A stretch of DNA of 64,000 bases from Rhizobium rhododendri (GCF_007000325.2 NZ_CP117267.1:2170001-2234000), one strand, 5' to 3'. Shown: positions 34,715 to 44,403, numbered from the stretch's first letter. Notes: a model not told the origin generated them from the sequence alone. Numbers and translations: made by a program.

Positions 34715-34771
34715 GTTGGTGAAAGCCTCGGGTGGCTATGATGAACATTATATTTTTGGAGGGCTTCGTGC

Positions 34772-35455
34772 ATGAGCAGTCTGCTGCCGATGGGCGAGCG
34801 TGAGAAGTCGCTTCTCCGGACAATGCCGTTTATCAGTTCGCTGATCGGAGAAGCCTCTGACAAGCTGGTCGAGAGCGCCTCCGCCGTCCACTGCGAAGCG
34901 CGCGATATTATCTTCCGCCAAAATGAGCCGTCGGAATTCTTCTACTGCGTGCTGAGCGGCTATGTTCGCCTCTACCGCCTGAACAGGGACGGCAGGGAAG
35001 CGGATATCCGCCTTTGCGGCCCCGGAGACACCTTTGCAGAGTGCGTACTCTATGCAGAGGGCGGATACCGCTACAATGCCCAGGCGACGGACACGACGCT
35101 CCTCTGCCGGTTCGAGACGCACTCCGTGCGGCGTCTTGCGGAGCGTTATTGCGCGATCGACAAGGCGATGGTGAGCGTCATATCGAGCCACTTTCTAGAC
35201 AGCATAGATTGCATCGCCAATGACCGGCTGCAGACGGCCCCGCAGAGGGTCGCCAACTATTTGCTGAATGCCTGCGCCGGCAGCGGCGAAGCCGCCCAGC
35301 TCCGCCTACCCTTCCCCAAAAGCCTGCTGGCAGGAAAACTGGGCCTGGCGCCGGAAGCCCTGTCGCGGGCGTTCTCGACCCTTAGGAGCTCCGGCGTCAC
35401 AGTCCACGGCCGCCTGATCGAGATCAAGGACCCGGAAGCGCTTAGAAACGTCTGA
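34772..35455 (+). CDS. DNR-type Crp/Fnr-family transcription regulator
   Basis: A 227-residue regulator with an N-terminal cyclic-nucleotide-like sensor domain (about residues 15-130, with FRQNEPSEFFYCVLSGYVRLYRL), a dimerisation helix and a C-terminal winged helix (about 155-225). The recognition region PEALSRAFSTLRSSGVTVHG contains the E-x2-SR pattern that reads TTGAT half-sites. It lacks the N-terminal cysteine cluster of oxygen-sensing FNR/FnrN, so it is more like DNR/NnrR proteins that sense NO through haem. GGAGGG precedes the ATG. It is convergent with ureG, three bases away. Confidence 0.85.
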   Translation: MSSLLPMGEREKSLLRTMPFISSLIGEASDKLVESASAVHCEARDIIFRQNEPSEFFYCVLSGYVRLYRLNRDGREADIRLCGPGDTFAECVLYAEGGYRYNAQATDTTLLCRFETHSVRRLAERYCAIDKAMVSVISSHFLDSIDCIANDRLQTAPQRVANYLLNACAGSGEAAQLRLPFPKSLLAGKLGLAPEALSRAFSTLRSSGVTVHGRLIEIKDPEALRNV

Positions 35456-35458
35456 GCT

Positions 35459-36070
35459 TCAAAGCCCGCCGTGGAGCTTGAGGAAATCGACGATCGTGCC
35501 AACGCCGTCGCCGCGCTTCATGTCGGAGAACACGAAGGGCAGATCGGCCCGCATGCGGGTTGCGTCACGGTCCATGACCTCGAGATCGGCACCGACATGC
35601 GGCGCAAGGTCCTTCTTGTTGATGACCAGCATGTCCGATTTCGTGATGCCGGGCCCGCCCTTGCGCGGGATTTCCTCGCCCTGGCAGACCGAGATCACAT
35701 AGATGGTGATGTCGGCAAGATCCGGAGAGAACGTTGCGGCGAGGTTATCGCCACCGGATTCGATGAAGACGATATCGAGATCCGGAATCCGCGCATTCAG
35801 CCCGGCTATCGCCTGCAGGTTGATGGTTGCATCCTCGCGGATGGCGGTGTGCGGACAACCGCCGGTCTCCACGCCGACGATACGATAGGACGGCAACGCC
35901 TGCATCCGTACCAGTGCCTCGGCATCTTCAGTCGTGTAGATGTCGTTGGTGACGACGGCGACGGAATACTCGTCGCGCAATGCCTTGCACAGCTTCTCCG
36001 TCAGCGCCGTCTTGCCGGAGCCAACAGGACCGCCGATACCGACGCGCAGGGGACCGTTTCTGGATTTCAT
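35459..36070 (-). CDS. ureG: Urease accessory GTPase UreG
   Basis: A 203-residue SIMIBI GTPase that delivers Ni and drives urease activation with UreE, UreF and UreD. It has P-loop [11 protein letters not shown], the Ni-binding CPH of [26 protein letters not shown] and the base-specificity NKKD. ATG 36070 starts the conserved region; upstream in-frame sequence is not UreG-like. It lies 109 bases after ureF and ends the ure gene row. Confidence 0.96.
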   Translation of the reverse strand: MKSRNGPLRVGIGGPVGSGKTALTEKLCKALRDEYSVAVVTNDIYTTEDAEALVRMQALPSYRIVGVETGGCPHTAIREDATINLQAIAGLNARIPDLDIVFIESGGDNLAATFSPDLADITIYVISVCQGEEIPRKGGPGITKSDMLVINKKDLAPHVGADLEVMDRDATRMRADLPFVFSDMKRGDGVGTIVDFLKLHGGL

Positions 36071-36179
36071 GGTTCGAACTCCGATAAAACATAAGGATAG
36101 TGAAACGCGACAGCGGCGGATAGAGGCAAATGACGTATCCGCACCCCGCCCCACCGGGATGAGAGTGGCAGAGCGGCGA

Positions 36180-36848
36180 TCACGAGCGGAACAGCCTCAC
36201 CCGTTGCGTCTCGTGCCTGAGAGCCACGATGTCGGCCTGGACAGCGGCCGAACCCAGATCGTCCAGGGTGGAAGACGCTGCTTTGGCGGCGGTAGTCGAA
36301 ACCAGGGTTTCAAGCCCGGCAAGCACCCCGACGCCGTCCCTCTGGCCACATACACTGAGCCGAATGGACGCCGAGACGCCCTGCGACACGAAGGCATGCA
36401 GGTAAGCCGCGATAGCGTCGCGTGCCCCGACCCCATGGGCTGCGGCAACCGCGCCGACGGCAACGGGATAGGCAAGCTTTTCAGGAACAGACACCGGCAT
36501 CTGCGGCCATGCGCCGGCAGCCGCCAGGAAAGCGTCCCCCAGTAGCATTGTTTCCTGATGCCGCTCCCGCGAACCGGCCAAAGCTTCTGCGAGTTCGGCG
36601 CAGGCAGCAAGCGGCTGGGGATCAGATGCCGAAGTATGCGCCTCGGCCATCAACACCGCATCGTTCCAGACAGCGCCATGGGTAAGGACCGAGGACAACC
36701 ATGAATCGAGATCCCGGGCATTGGTCACCAGCCCGTCATGCACCGCTCTTTCGAGGCCTTGCGAATAGGCAAACGAACCAATCGGGAAGGCCGGCGACAG
36801 CCAGGCCATCAGACGCAGCAGGGCAGTTGTTTGACTGACGTCACCCAT
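36180..36848 (-). CDS. ureF: Urease accessory protein UreF
   Basis: A 222-residue all-helical UreF. Typical blocks are [27 protein letters not shown] near the N-terminus, [16 protein letters not shown] in the middle, and [32 protein letters not shown]. It dimerises and recruits UreG to the UreD-urease complex, acting as the activation checkpoint. Its ATG lies five bases after the ureE stop. Confidence 0.95.
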   Translation of the reverse strand: MGDVSQTTALLRLMAWLSPAFPIGSFAYSQGLERAVHDGLVTNARDLDSWLSSVLTHGAVWNDAVLMAEAHTSASDPQPLAACAELAEALAGSRERHQETMLLGDAFLAAAGAWPQMPVSVPEKLAYPVAVGAVAAAHGVGARDAIAAYLHAFVSQGVSASIRLSVCGQRDGVGVLAGLETLVSTTAAKAASSTLDDLGSAAVQADIVALRHETQRVRLFRS

Positions 36849-36853
36849 GACGG

Positions 36854-37318
36854 TCAGTCGTGTGTTGGATGGCCGTGGTCGTGACCATGCGAATGGTAGG
36901 CGCCTCGCGCCGGCTGAAAAGGCTCGGTGACGTCGGCCACATCGGCACCCAGGCCTTCGAGCATCGATCGAATGACGTGATCGCGCAGGATGAGGATACG
37001 ATCTTCCTCGATTTGTGCCGGTAGATGCCTGTTGCCGAGGTGCCAGGCGAGCTCGATCAGATGCAACCGGTTGCGCGGCTTGATCTCGAACAGCTTCTCC
37101 GGCGCAGCGACGATCTCGATGAGTTCACCGTCCTCGCGCACCAGAAGATCGCCGTGGGCCAGCAGAACCGCTTCCTTGAGGTCGAGCATGACCATGTCGC
37201 CGTTCTCCAGATGCAGAAGCTTGCGGCGAAGATGGCGAAGATCATGCGGCAGGACGACCTTTTCGATCGGATGGGAAGATGGGGTGCCAGCCGGAAGATA
37301 GGAGGTGATGCGTTGCAT
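36854..37318 (-). CDS. ureE: Urease accessory nickel chaperone UreE
   Basis: A 154-residue UreE. The N-terminal peptide-binding domain (about 1-70) is followed by the metal-binding domain (about 75-140, with [30 protein letters not shown]). The His-rich tail [13 protein letters not shown] is suited to store Ni. It supplies Ni to the UreG complex. The gene is separated from ureC by about 3 kb of other genes and from the GGDEF gene by 47 bases. Confidence 0.96.
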   Translation of the reverse strand: MQRITSYLPAGTPSSHPIEKVVLPHDLRHLRRKLLHLENGDMVMLDLKEAVLLAHGDLLVREDGELIEIVAAPEKLFEIKPRNRLHLIELAWHLGNRHLPAQIEEDRILILRDHVIRSMLEGLGADVADVTEPFQPARGAYHSHGHDHGHPTHD

Positions 37319-37365
37319 GGAAGGTTCCGTTTCTGTGAAGCGTGACCATGCAAAATAGTCATCGT

Positions 37366-38256
37366 CTATGCAACAGGAATGCGAACGCGACGTTTGGTTT
37401 CCCAGGCGCCAAACCCGGGCCGAGGCATTGCGGTCATATATGTCATGTCGGGATCGAGCAAACTGGAACAGTGCGCGACGGTGTGGGGCCTTTCGTTTTC
37501 ATGTACAACCCGGTTTCGGCCCAGCGCCTTCGCGAGATAAAGCGCGTTGTCAGCAGCCGCATAGACAGCCTCCGGACTGCGCACCGGGGTGAAGTCGGCA
37601 ATACCCGCCGAGATCGTGACGGAGATCGCGCCACAATCGATCAAAATACTGGTGTTGCAGACTGTGACCTTCGCAGCTTCGATCCGCGCAATACGATCTT
37701 CGGCACTGCCTCCGGATAGCAGAACACCGAACTCCTCGCCCCCGAGACGACCGACCACGGCCTGCTCGCTGAAAATTTTCGACAACACTCCGGAGATCGC
37801 AACGATAACGGCATCACCGGCGGCGTGACCATAGCGGTCGTTGACCGACTTGAAGCGGTCCACATCGAAGATGACCAGCGATGCATCTTTATCCGCGCCC
37901 GCCATGGATTCGGCAAAGGCGCGACGGTTGAATAGTCCAGAAAGCGTGTCGGTGCGGCTCAAACGTTCGAACTCGGCACGCGAAACCGAAATTTCGTGGA
38001 TGGAGTAGCCTGTCAGGACCGCGAGAATGGCGGACACCGTTCCCCCGATCAGCCAGGAGAGCATGATGCCAAGCCGGATGCAGTCCGCTAGCGGCAGCCG
38101 CAAAATGCCGAGCCACGACATCACCGGCAAGGCCGTCACGACCACCATGAGCGAGAGGAGAACCGATAGAAAACTCGCCTTTAAGGCGAAGATATAGATC
38201 GTCCGGCGTTGATGAAAGTTACCGAGCTCGACCTGTAGCGGTATCCATCTAGACAT
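37366..38256 (-). CDS. Membrane-bound diguanylate cyclase (GGDEF)
   Basis: A 296-residue protein with two N-terminal membrane helices (about residues 22-52 and 60-85, around [19 protein letters not shown]) and a GGDEF domain (about 105-270). The catalytic signature is GGEEF (in [12 protein letters not shown]), with [15 protein letters not shown] before it, so synthesis of c-di-GMP is expected. No RxxD inhibitory site is obvious five residues before GGEEF. The ATG at 38256 has GGGAGGGCGG upstream. It lies between the ureC-side genes and ureE in the same direction, an unusual passenger. Confidence 0.88.
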   Translation of the reverse strand: MSRWIPLQVELGNFHQRRTIYIFALKASFLSVLLSLMVVVTALPVMSWLGILRLPLADCIRLGIMLSWLIGGTVSAILAVLTGYSIHEISVSRAEFERLSRTDTLSGLFNRRAFAESMAGADKDASLVIFDVDRFKSVNDRYGHAAGDAVIVAISGVLSKIFSEQAVVGRLGGEEFGVLLSGGSAEDRIARIEAAKVTVCNTSILIDCGAISVTISAGIADFTPVRSPEAVYAAADNALYLAKALGRNRVVHENERPHTVAHCSSLLDPDMTYMTAMPRPGFGAWETKRRVRIPVA

Positions 38257-38540
38257 GCAAACCGCCCTCCCCACTCCCGCAACACCCGCATTTGGGATAG
38301 CCGCCCTTCTCATTACAGAGTGTTAAGGAAATCGATAGAATGCGGCCTACCGGTAAGTTGTGAACGCTCAGCGAACAAACCATAAGCATTTGATTATAAT
38401 GTTCTAATTTAGACAGAAACGCAATAATTGCCAAAGGTTGCGTGCCGCCAAATCCATGCCGGAATAATGTCTCGCTACGGCACGCAATCGCCTCAAAACC
38501 ACGCAAAGTATTTACCGCTACAATATCCCTGGTAAACGAA

Positions 38541-38564
38541 TTGAGCCCCGAAGTCGGGGCTCAA
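38541..38564 (-). terminator. Terminator after peroxiredoxin gene
   Basis: TTGAGCCCCGA (38541-38551) pairs perfectly with TCGGGGCTCAA (38554-38564) around a tight centre, 20 bases downstream of the peroxiredoxin stop. The 38257-38584 gap otherwise shows only AT-rich sequence upstream of the GGDEF gene, and no coding frame. Confidence 0.7.
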
Positions 38565-38584
38565 TCAAGACAGGATATTTTTTG

Positions 38585-39127
38585 TTAGGCAGCAACCTGA
38601 AGCGACTTGAGGTTCTCCAGGATGTTCTGCGGCGAAGAAATGCCATAGGGATCGTTCTCGGCGTTATCCGAGTAGCCCTCTTCTTCAAACCACTGCTCGA
38701 CGACGCCGTCATTGATAACGGCAGCGTAGCGCCAGGAGCGCATGCCGAAGCCGACATTGTCCTTGCAGACGAGCATGCCCATCTTGCGGGTAAACTCGCC
38801 GGAACCGTCCGGAATGAGCTTGATGTTGACGAGGTTCTGCGACTTGCCCCAGGCATTCATGACGAAAGCGTCGTTGACCGAGATGCAGTAGATATCGTCG
38901 ATGCCCGCGGCCTTGAACTCGCCGTACAGCTTTTCGAAATCAGGAAGCTGGAAGGTCGAGCAGGTCGGCGTGAATGCGCCCGGCAGGGAAAACACGATGA
39001 CGCGCTTGCCGGCGAAATAGTCGGCAGATGTCACGTCCTGCCACCGGAAGGGGTTCGAGCCACCGACAGATTCATCGCGAACGCGGGTGCGGAAGGTGAC
39101 GGAGGGTACTTTTTTCCCGATCATCAT
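38585..39127 (-). CDS. Prx5-type peroxiredoxin
   Basis: A 180-residue peroxiredoxin of the Prx5/AhpE-like group. The peroxidatic Cys is in PGAFTPTCSTFQLP, followed by INDA-type ISVNDAFVMNAWGKSQ and VCKDNVGFGMRSWRYAAVINDGVVEQWFEEEG. It reduces hydroperoxides in the cytoplasm with thioredoxin or glutaredoxin. The ATG at 39127 has GGAG eight bases upstream; neighbouring ATGs at 39133 and 39124 are also in frame. It ends at a strong hairpin and seems to be a single-gene unit placed within the divided urease cluster. Confidence 0.93.
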   Translation of the reverse strand: MMIGKKVPSVTFRTRVRDESVGGSNPFRWQDVTSADYFAGKRVIVFSLPGAFTPTCSTFQLPDFEKLYGEFKAAGIDDIYCISVNDAFVMNAWGKSQNLVNIKLIPDGSGEFTRKMGMLVCKDNVGFGMRSWRYAAVINDGVVEQWFEEEGYSDNAENDPYGISSPQNILENLKSLQVAA

Positions 39128-39313
39128 AATCATCTCTCCTTCGAAGGATGGGTCAGCAGCAAGTCTTGGGAGAAAATCTGCCGGCCCGATTGAATACCCC
39201 TCCGTAGCGAAGAAATTGCGGCAGTGCAGCATAAAAATGGGCATCCACAGGCTCGCATGACAGTCATGCGGGAAGCGCATGGCGTCCTTGTCAATGGACA
39301 GGCTGTGACGGCA

Positions 39314-39598
39314 TCAGGAGGTCTGGAGAGACTGCCATTCCCTCAGATCGTCCGTCTGGATCCAGATCGTGTCCTCGTCGCCGGCGCGACCATGCTCCAG
39401 CTTGAAGGCTGCGACCTCGAGAAACAGTGAATGATATTCGAGCAGCCTCAAAAGGGACGCATCCGCTGGCTCGGCGACATCCTCGAGCGCCTCGCGGGTG
39501 ACGATTACCAGCCAGTTCTGACTCTCGTCGCAGGCCGAGATATGGCCGTTTTCATCGGACAGAAAGGGCGGGAATCCGTCCCTCATCGACAGCGTCAT
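39314..39598 (-). CDS. DUF1488 family protein
   Basis: A 94-residue acidic protein of the DUF1488 type. It has DGFPPFLSDENGHISACDESQNWLVIVTREALED at the start and ends in DTIWIQTDDL. The family is small, cytoplasmic and of unknown function. AGAGGCG precedes ATG 39598; an ATG four codons in is also possible. It follows the small secreted protein gene by 33 bases and may share its EcfG-type promoter. Confidence 0.75.
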   Translation of the reverse strand: MTLSMRDGFPPFLSDENGHISACDESQNWLVIVTREALEDVAEPADASLLRLLEYHSLFLEVAAFKLEHGRAGDEDTIWIQTDDLREWQSLQTS

Positions 39599-39631
39599 GA
39601 CTTCGCCTCTCTTGGCCGGCAGTTCCGGGTA

Positions 39632-39886
39632 CTATTGTCGGCGATTGGATTTGCCGCCCGCGCCGTGCAGCTTGATATCGCCATTATCGGGGAAGAACTG
39701 CGGACCGACGATACGCACCACCCTGCCAGGACGGTCTTCTTTGCCGGAAACGCTAGTGTCGGCCTGAACTGTCTTAGGCCGCTCCAGCGCAACGCTACCG
39801 CCGGCGGAGGCCCCGTATACGCCAACGGTGGTTACAGCCGCCAGAAGCCCCAGGATGATGACGGTCGTTTTCGGAAAAGTTTTCAT
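39632..39886 (-). CDS. Small exported hypothetical protein
   Basis: An 84-residue protein with a signal peptide or N-terminal anchor (MKTFPKTTVIILGLLAAVTTVGVYGASAGG) and a short polar, basic mature part (VVRIVGPQFFPDNGDIKLHGAGGKSNRRQ). I do not recognise a family. An EcfG-type promoter ends 35 bases upstream of the ATG, so stress-controlled expression is likely. It precedes the DUF1488 gene. Confidence 0.6.
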   Translation of the reverse strand: MKTFPKTTVIILGLLAAVTTVGVYGASAGGSVALERPKTVQADTSVSGKEDRPGRVVRIVGPQFFPDNGDIKLHGAGGKSNRRQ

Positions 39887-39920
39887 GGTGAACTCGCCAG
39901 GGTTGGTGTGTTGCTGGCGA

Positions 39921-39945
39921 AATGGTTGAACGCCCCATAAGTTCC
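39921..39945 (-). promoter_or_regulatory. EcfG-type promoter upstream of small exported protein
   Basis: On the minus strand GGAAC (39945-39941) is followed after 16 bases by CATT (39924-39921), the same form as the nepR promoter. The distance from CATT to the ATG at 39886 is 34 bases, a natural transcript leader. Confidence 0.6.
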
Positions 39946-40345
39946 CGCAAGGGGCGACTTAAGCGACAGACAGCCAGGAGCATGCGGAAATACTTAACGA
40001 AGCAGGCGCAATTCGCGTCGTTATTGCGCTGTTCACCCGGACCCGCTGAGGTTTGCAATCGTCAACCCACGCATTTTGCATGGCTGCAGTGAAATATGAA
40101 GGTATTGTGACAACGCTCCGCGCGGCGTACACGCGGCCTCCTCGGAATAAAAGTACACGCAAATCACATGCTCAATATCAAAACTCTTTTAAGCGCCAAG
40201 ATAGTCAGGCGCGCAATCTGTCGTGCGAACGTCGTTGGCAGACGCCGTCGACGTGCCGAACTGCTGGCGAAGAACGCCGTGCATCCATCTATGTTCGGAG
40301 ACAGCCTCGGCTGATAGCCGGTATACGCTTTCGTTGAAAGACATG
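39946..40345. other. Non-coding gap between ureC and the stress gene pair
   Basis: About 400 bases without a convincing gene on either strand. Short open frames here have poor composition and no ribosome site. The stretch is less GC-rich than its neighbours and separates ureC from the unrelated genes on its downstream side. I see no repeat or further operator. Confidence 0.5.
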
Positions 40346-40378
40346 GCCCGCCAGCATCCATTTGCGATGCTGGCGGGC
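40346..40378. terminator. Terminator downstream of ureC
   Basis: A perfect 13-bp stem (40346-40358 with 40366-40378) and a seven-base loop, 15 bases after the ureC stop. It indicates that the upstream ure transcript normally ends here and that ureEFG need another promoter or readthrough. Confidence 0.75.
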
Positions 40379-40393
40379 ATATTTATATCTAGC

Positions 40394-42106
40394 CTAGAAC
40401 AGGAAGTAGCGCTGCGCCATCGGCAAAACTGTTGCCGGCTCGCAGGTGAGAAGCTCGCCGTCCGCCCGCACCTCGTAGGTTTCCGGATCGACCTCGATAT
40501 GCGGCGTCAGGTCGTTATGGACCATCGACGCCTTGGAGATGCCGCCGCGTGTGTTGCGCACCGCGACCAGTTGCTTCGCCACGCCTAGCCTGTTCTGCAG
40601 TCCTGCATCGAGCGACGCCTGCGACACGAAGGTGACGGAAGAATTGGTCAGGCTCTTGCCGAAGGCGCCGAACATCGGCCGGTAGTGCACCGGCTGCGGC
40701 GTCGGGATGGAGGCGTTCGGATCGCCCATCGGGGCTGCCGCGATCGTGCCGCCGATGATGACCATGTCCGGCTTGACGCCAAAAAACGCCGGGCGCCACA
40801 TGACGAGGTCGGCGCGCTTGCCGACTTCGATGGAACCGATCTCATGGCTCAACCCCTGCGCAATCGCCGGATTGATGGTGTATTTGGCAATGTAGCGCTT
40901 GACGCGGAAATTGTCGTTTTCGCCGATTTCCTGCGCAAGCCTGCCGCGCTGGCGCTTCATCTTGTCGGCCGTCTGCCACGTGCGGATTGCTACCTCGCCG
41001 ACGCGGCCCATGGCCTGGCTGTCGGACGAGATGATCGAGAAGGCACCGATATCGTGGAGAATATCTTCAGCCGCAATGGTTTCCTTGCGGATACGGCTCT
41101 CGGCAAAGGCGATATCTTCCGGGATTGACGACGAGAGATGATGGCAGACCATCAGCATGTCGAGATGCTCGGCAATCGTGTTGACGGTGTAGGGCCGCGT
41201 CGGGTTCGTCGACGACGGAATGACGTTCGGCTGGCCGCAGATCTTGATGATGTCAGGCGCATGCCCGCCGCCCGCACCCTCGGTGTGGAAGGCGTGGATC
41301 GTCCGGCCCTTGATCGATCCGATGGTATCCTCGACAAAGCCGCTTTCGTTCAGCGTGTCCGTGTGGATCATCACCTGCACGTCGTATTCGTCTGCAACCG
41401 TCAGGCAGCAGTCGATGGCCGCGGGCGTCGTGCCCCAGTCTTCGTGCAGCTTCAGCGCACAGGCGCCGCCCAGCACCATTTCCTCGAGCGCGCCAGGCAG
41501 CGAGGCATTGCCCTTGCCGACAAAGGCAAGGTTCATCGGAAACGCGTCGGCAGCCTCGATCATCCGCGCGATGTGCCAAGGACCGGGCGTGCAGGTCGTG
41601 GCAAGCGTGCCGTGCGCCGGGCCGGTGCCGCCGCCAAGCATGCAGGTGATGCCGGACATCAACGCTTCCTCGATCTGCTGCGGCGCGATGAAGTGGATGT
41701 GGCTGTCCATGCCGCCGGCGGTGATGATCTTGCCTTCGGCGGCAATCGCCTCCGTGCCCGGCCCGACGATGATATTGACGCCAGGCTGCATATCTGGATT
41801 ACCAGCCTTGCCGATGGCCACGATGCGTCCATCCTTGAGGCCGATATCGGCCTTGACGATGCCCCAGGTGTCGATGATCAGCGCGTTGGTGATGACCGTA
41901 TCGACGGCACCGTCGGCGCGCGTCACCTGGCTCTGCCCCATGCCGTCGCGGATGACCTTGCCACCGCCGAACTTCACCTCTTCGCCATAGGTGGTGAAAT
42001 CCTTTTCGACCTCGATGAACAGTTCGGTGTCGGCAAGCCGCACTTTGTCGCCGGTGGTCGGCCCGAACATGTTGGCATAGGCGGCGCGGGAGATCTTGTA
42101 GGCCAT
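40394..42106 (-). CDS. ureC: Urease alpha (catalytic) subunit UreC
   Basis: The 570-residue catalytic subunit that hydrolyses urea to ammonia and carbamate. The Ni-binding site is complete: HxH in [12 protein letters not shown], the carbamylated Lys in [10 protein letters not shown], His in MIHTDTLNE and [14 protein letters not shown], the flap [16 protein letters not shown] with catalytic His, and Asp in [27 protein letters not shown] precedes the ATG. The length is normal for bacterial three-subunit ureases. It is the last gene of the ureDABC group. Confidence 0.98.
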   Translation of the reverse strand: MAYKISRAAYANMFGPTTGDKVRLADTELFIEVEKDFTTYGEEVKFGGGKVIRDGMGQSQVTRADGAVDTVITNALIIDTWGIVKADIGLKDGRIVAIGKAGNPDMQPGVNIIVGPGTEAIAAEGKIITAGGMDSHIHFIAPQQIEEALMSGITCMLGGGTGPAHGTLATTCTPGPWHIARMIEAADAFPMNLAFVGKGNASLPGALEEMVLGGACALKLHEDWGTTPAAIDCCLTVADEYDVQVMIHTDTLNESGFVEDTIGSIKGRTIHAFHTEGAGGGHAPDIIKICGQPNVIPSSTNPTRPYTVNTIAEHLDMLMVCHHLSSSIPEDIAFAESRIRKETIAAEDILHDIGAFSIISSDSQAMGRVGEVAIRTWQTADKMKRQRGRLAQEIGENDNFRVKRYIAKYTINPAIAQGLSHEIGSIEVGKRADLVMWRPAFFGVKPDMVIIGGTIAAAPMGDPNASIPTPQPVHYRPMFGAFGKSLTNSSVTFVSQASLDAGLQNRLGVAKQLVAVRNTRGGISKASMVHNDLTPHIEVDPETYEVRADGELLTCEPATVLPMAQRYFLF

Positions 42107-42239
42107 CGTCTTTTTACCTCTGGAGCTCGGATAGTTGCGTGTCTCTGGCTTATGCCCTGTCTAGGTCGTCGCTGTCGGTCGATGTGTTACCGTGCCATCC
42201 GGAGACACCAGCGGGGCCGGCGGCATCGTTCGATGAAGC

Positions 42240-42656
42240 TCAATTTCCCGAGCCTTCCGCCATTTCCTTCAGTTCCTTTGTCCGCAGCCGGGTCATCGTC
42301 GCCTTGCAACTTGATACGAGCATTGGCTCCATCGATCCGCCGCGCGCCTGGAAGCCCTCCGCCTCGCATTGACCGTCCCGGTAGGCGATCCAGCCGCGCT
42401 GTCCGGCAAGCAGTGCCTTCTCAGCGCCCTTCATCTCTCCTTCGAGATCGGCATCGACTGCCTGCAGGGACGCCCGGGTCTTCTTGTATTGCGTGTTCAG
42501 ATCGGCATCCGCCGAATCGAAATCCTGTTCCGCGCAGATGTTCATATCCATTTGCGTCTCGGCCTTGCTGCAGTCGGGCGTTTCGTCAGCCAAGGCTAGA
42601 CCGTGCACCGCCGCCATCATCATGCCTGCCGCAGCCATCATCAGGTTCAAACGCAT
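42240..42656 (-). CDS. LprI-like (DUF1311) secreted protein in the urease operon
   Basis: A 138-residue exported protein with a signal peptide (MRLNLMMAAAGMMMAAVHGLALA) and an LprI/DUF1311 domain containing the expected cysteines (DCSKAETQMDMNICAEQDFDSADADLNTQYKK, then GQRGWIAYRDGQCEAEG and SSCKATM). Some family members inhibit lysozyme; for most the role is unknown. It sits between ureB and ureC with short gaps (23 and 133 bases), so it is co-transcribed with urease, but no urease function is known for such proteins. Confidence 0.85.
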   Translation of the reverse strand: MRLNLMMAAAGMMMAAVHGLALADETPDCSKAETQMDMNICAEQDFDSADADLNTQYKKTRASLQAVDADLEGEMKGAEKALLAGQRGWIAYRDGQCEAEGFQARGGSMEPMLVSSCKATMTRLRTKELKEMAEGSGN

Positions 42657-42679
42657 CGGCTGTCCTCAGTGGTGCGGGA

Positions 42680-42985
42680 TCAGAGCTTGCCCATGACCAG
42701 CTGGCGAAAACCGTAGACCTCGCGCTTGCCGGAAAGGGGAATGAGCGTCACAGAGCGGGTCTGGCCTGGCTCGAACCTAACGGCGGTGCCGGCCGGGATG
42801 TCGAGGCGCATGCCCCTCGCCTGCTCGCGGTCGAAGGCGAGCCCGCCGTTTGTCTCGGCGAAATGATAGTGGCTGCCGACCTGCACCGGCCGGTCGCCGG
42901 TATTGGACACGTCGATGGAGATCGTCGGGGCGCCGGCGTTCAATTCGATATCGCCGCTGGCGGCAATGATTTCACCGGGGATCAT
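42680..42985 (-). CDS. ureB: Urease beta subunit UreB
   Basis: A 101-residue UreB. The start [18 protein letters not shown] and the conserved [28 protein letters not shown] and [11 protein letters not shown] ending are typical. It is a structural subunit of the (ABC)3 urease trimer. Here UreA, UreB and UreC are separate, as in most bacteria. A DUF1272 gene lies between it and ureA. Confidence 0.97.
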   Translation of the reverse strand: MIPGEIIAASGDIELNAGAPTISIDVSNTGDRPVQVGSHYHFAETNGGLAFDREQARGMRLDIPAGTAVRFEPGQTRSVTLIPLSGKREVYGFRQLVMGKL

Positions 42986-42998
42986 CGGATGTTCCTCT

Positions 42999-43253
42999 TC
43001 ATGCGGCCTCGGCGGGCGGGCAGCCCCCGGCCTTCAATATACGTTTCGTCGAGGCCGGATTGGCCGCAAGTTTTGCTGCCGGTCGTACCGGACGACGGAC
43101 CAGCTCACCACCGCAGTTCGGGCATATGCCGGAAAGCGTGCCGGAGGCGCAATCGGCACAATAGGTGCATTCGAAGCTGCACATCATCGCCTCGCGGCTA
43201 TCCGCCGGCAGGTCGCGATCGCAGCATTCGCAATTGGGCCTGAGCTCGAGCAT
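42999..43253 (-). CDS. DUF1272 cysteine-rich protein
   Basis: An 84-residue protein whose first 55 residues are a DUF1272 zinc-ribbon-like module: [15 protein letters not shown], then [16 protein letters not shown] and [14 protein letters not shown]. Nine cysteines suit two metal sites. The remainder is an Ala/Pro-rich tail. Function is unknown. It is placed 6 bases after ureA and 13 before ureB, embedded in the structural gene row, as in other rhizobia. Confidence 0.85.
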   Translation of the reverse strand: MLELRPNCECCDRDLPADSREAMMCSFECTYCADCASGTLSGICPNCGGELVRRPVRPAAKLAANPASTKRILKAGGCPPAEAA

Positions 43254-43259
43254 GACAGG

Positions 43260-43562
43260 CTACCGGATAGGTTCGTGGACGGTGACAAGCTTGGTGCCGT
43301 CGGGGAAGGTCGCCTCGACCTGCACGTCGTGGATCATCTCGGCAATGCCTTCCATCACCTGGTCGCGGCTGATGACATTTGCACCGGCCGACATCAGGTC
43401 GGCAACGGACCGGCCGTCGCGTGCGCCCTCGACGACGAAGTCGCTGATCAGCGCGATAGCCTCGGGATAGTTGAGCTTGACGCCGCGCTCAAGCCGCCGG
43501 CGCGCCACCATCGCCGCCATGGAAATCAACAGCTTGTCTTTTTCTCTCGGAGTGAGGTTCAT
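43260..43562 (-). CDS. ureA: Urease gamma subunit UreA
   Basis: A 100-residue UreA, the smallest structural subunit. [39 protein letters not shown] and [18 protein letters not shown] are diagnostic. ATG 43562 begins the conserved sequence; the frame runs open further upstream without homology. It is 19 bases downstream of ureD. Confidence 0.97.
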   Translation of the reverse strand: MNLTPREKDKLLISMAAMVARRRLERGVKLNYPEAIALISDFVVEGARDGRSVADLMSAGANVISRDQVMEGIAEMIHDVQVEATFPDGTKLVTVHEPIR

Positions 43563-43581
43563 CGTCTGCCTATCGCTTGAA

Positions 43582-44403
43582 CTAGAGATTCCAGACTTTC
43601 GGCACTGGCGCGCCATTGCGCAAGGCCGAAATGATCGGGATGAGGATTTTTCTGAGCGCAAAGCCATCTGCCGCCGCAAGCCGGATCACCAGCTTGCCGT
43701 TCCAATGGCTGACGCCGCCGTTGCGCCCCTCCAGCATCGGCCGAACGGTCGAGAGATAGCGCTCCGCCGAAGGGCCTGCGTAGAGAACCGTGACGAAGGC
43801 AACCTGCCCGCCCAGCACCGCCCGCTCGGCAGTCAGGGCCGCGACATCGCCGTCGAACCGCAAGTCCTCGGCATGGATCAGCTTGCCGTTGCGGCGAATG
43901 CGCCAGCGGTCGCGGAAAAGTCCGGTCAGCATCGCCTCGCCCATCGCCTTGCGGCCCAGCAATACGGCTTCGACAGCGAGGAATTCCGCCGTCCCGTCGA
44001 GGTCGACATCGAGCGTGCGCGACAGCGCAGCGCGGTCGAACAGGATCGTCTCCTGCGGCAACCAGTCGACCCGCGCTCGGGCGCCGACCTCGATCCGCGT
44101 CCTGATTTCGGCAATACCGGCGGATGCCTTGTAGATCTTCTCGCAGGCCTGCGTCGTCACGTCGATGCGTGTCTGCGCCGCCGCCGTGACGCTCCAGTCC
44201 ATGCGATCGCCACCGGTCAGCCCGCCCGCCGTGTTGATGATGACGGCTTCCATCGAGCTGTCGAAGGTGTCTGGCAGCCGTATCTTGGCAGCGCCTTCCT
44301 GGAAGAATTCGGCAAGCCGGGTACGTCCGTCGAGCCACTTCGCCGCCAGGTGGCCGCGTCCCTCGGCCCTTTGCGGCCTGGTGCTCGCTGCCATCATCGT
44401 CAT
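43582..44403 (-). CDS. ureD: Urease accessory protein UreD
   Basis: A 273-residue UreD (UreH) that binds apo-urease and forms the scaffold for UreF and UreG. Visible family blocks are [49 protein letters not shown] and GRKAMGE. The start at 44403 is the first of two close ATGs. It heads the ure gene group, 103 bases after urtE, in the same direction. Confidence 0.95.
   Translation of the reverse strand: MTMMAASTRPQRAEGRGHLAAKWLDGRTRLAEFFQEGAAKIRLPDTFDSSMEAVIINTAGGLTGGDRMDWSVTAAAQTRIDVTTQACEKIYKASAGIAEIRTRIEVGARARVDWLPQETILFDRAALSRTLDVDLDGTAEFLAVEAVLLGRKAMGEAMLTGLFRDRWRIRRNGKLIHAEDLRFDGDVAALTAERAVLGGQVAFVTVLYAGPSAERYLSTVRPMLEGRNGGVSHWNGKLVIRLAAADGFALRKILIPIISALRNGAPVPKVWNL

Noticed and set aside
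40053..40337. 94-codon plus-strand frame in the ureC downstream gap
   Set aside because: No ribosome site, Arg/Ser-rich composition and no similarity that I recognise.
41138..43243. 701-codon frame opposite ureC and ureB
   Set aside because: A shadow of urease genes in high-GC DNA; no recognisable domain and it crosses several real gene boundaries.
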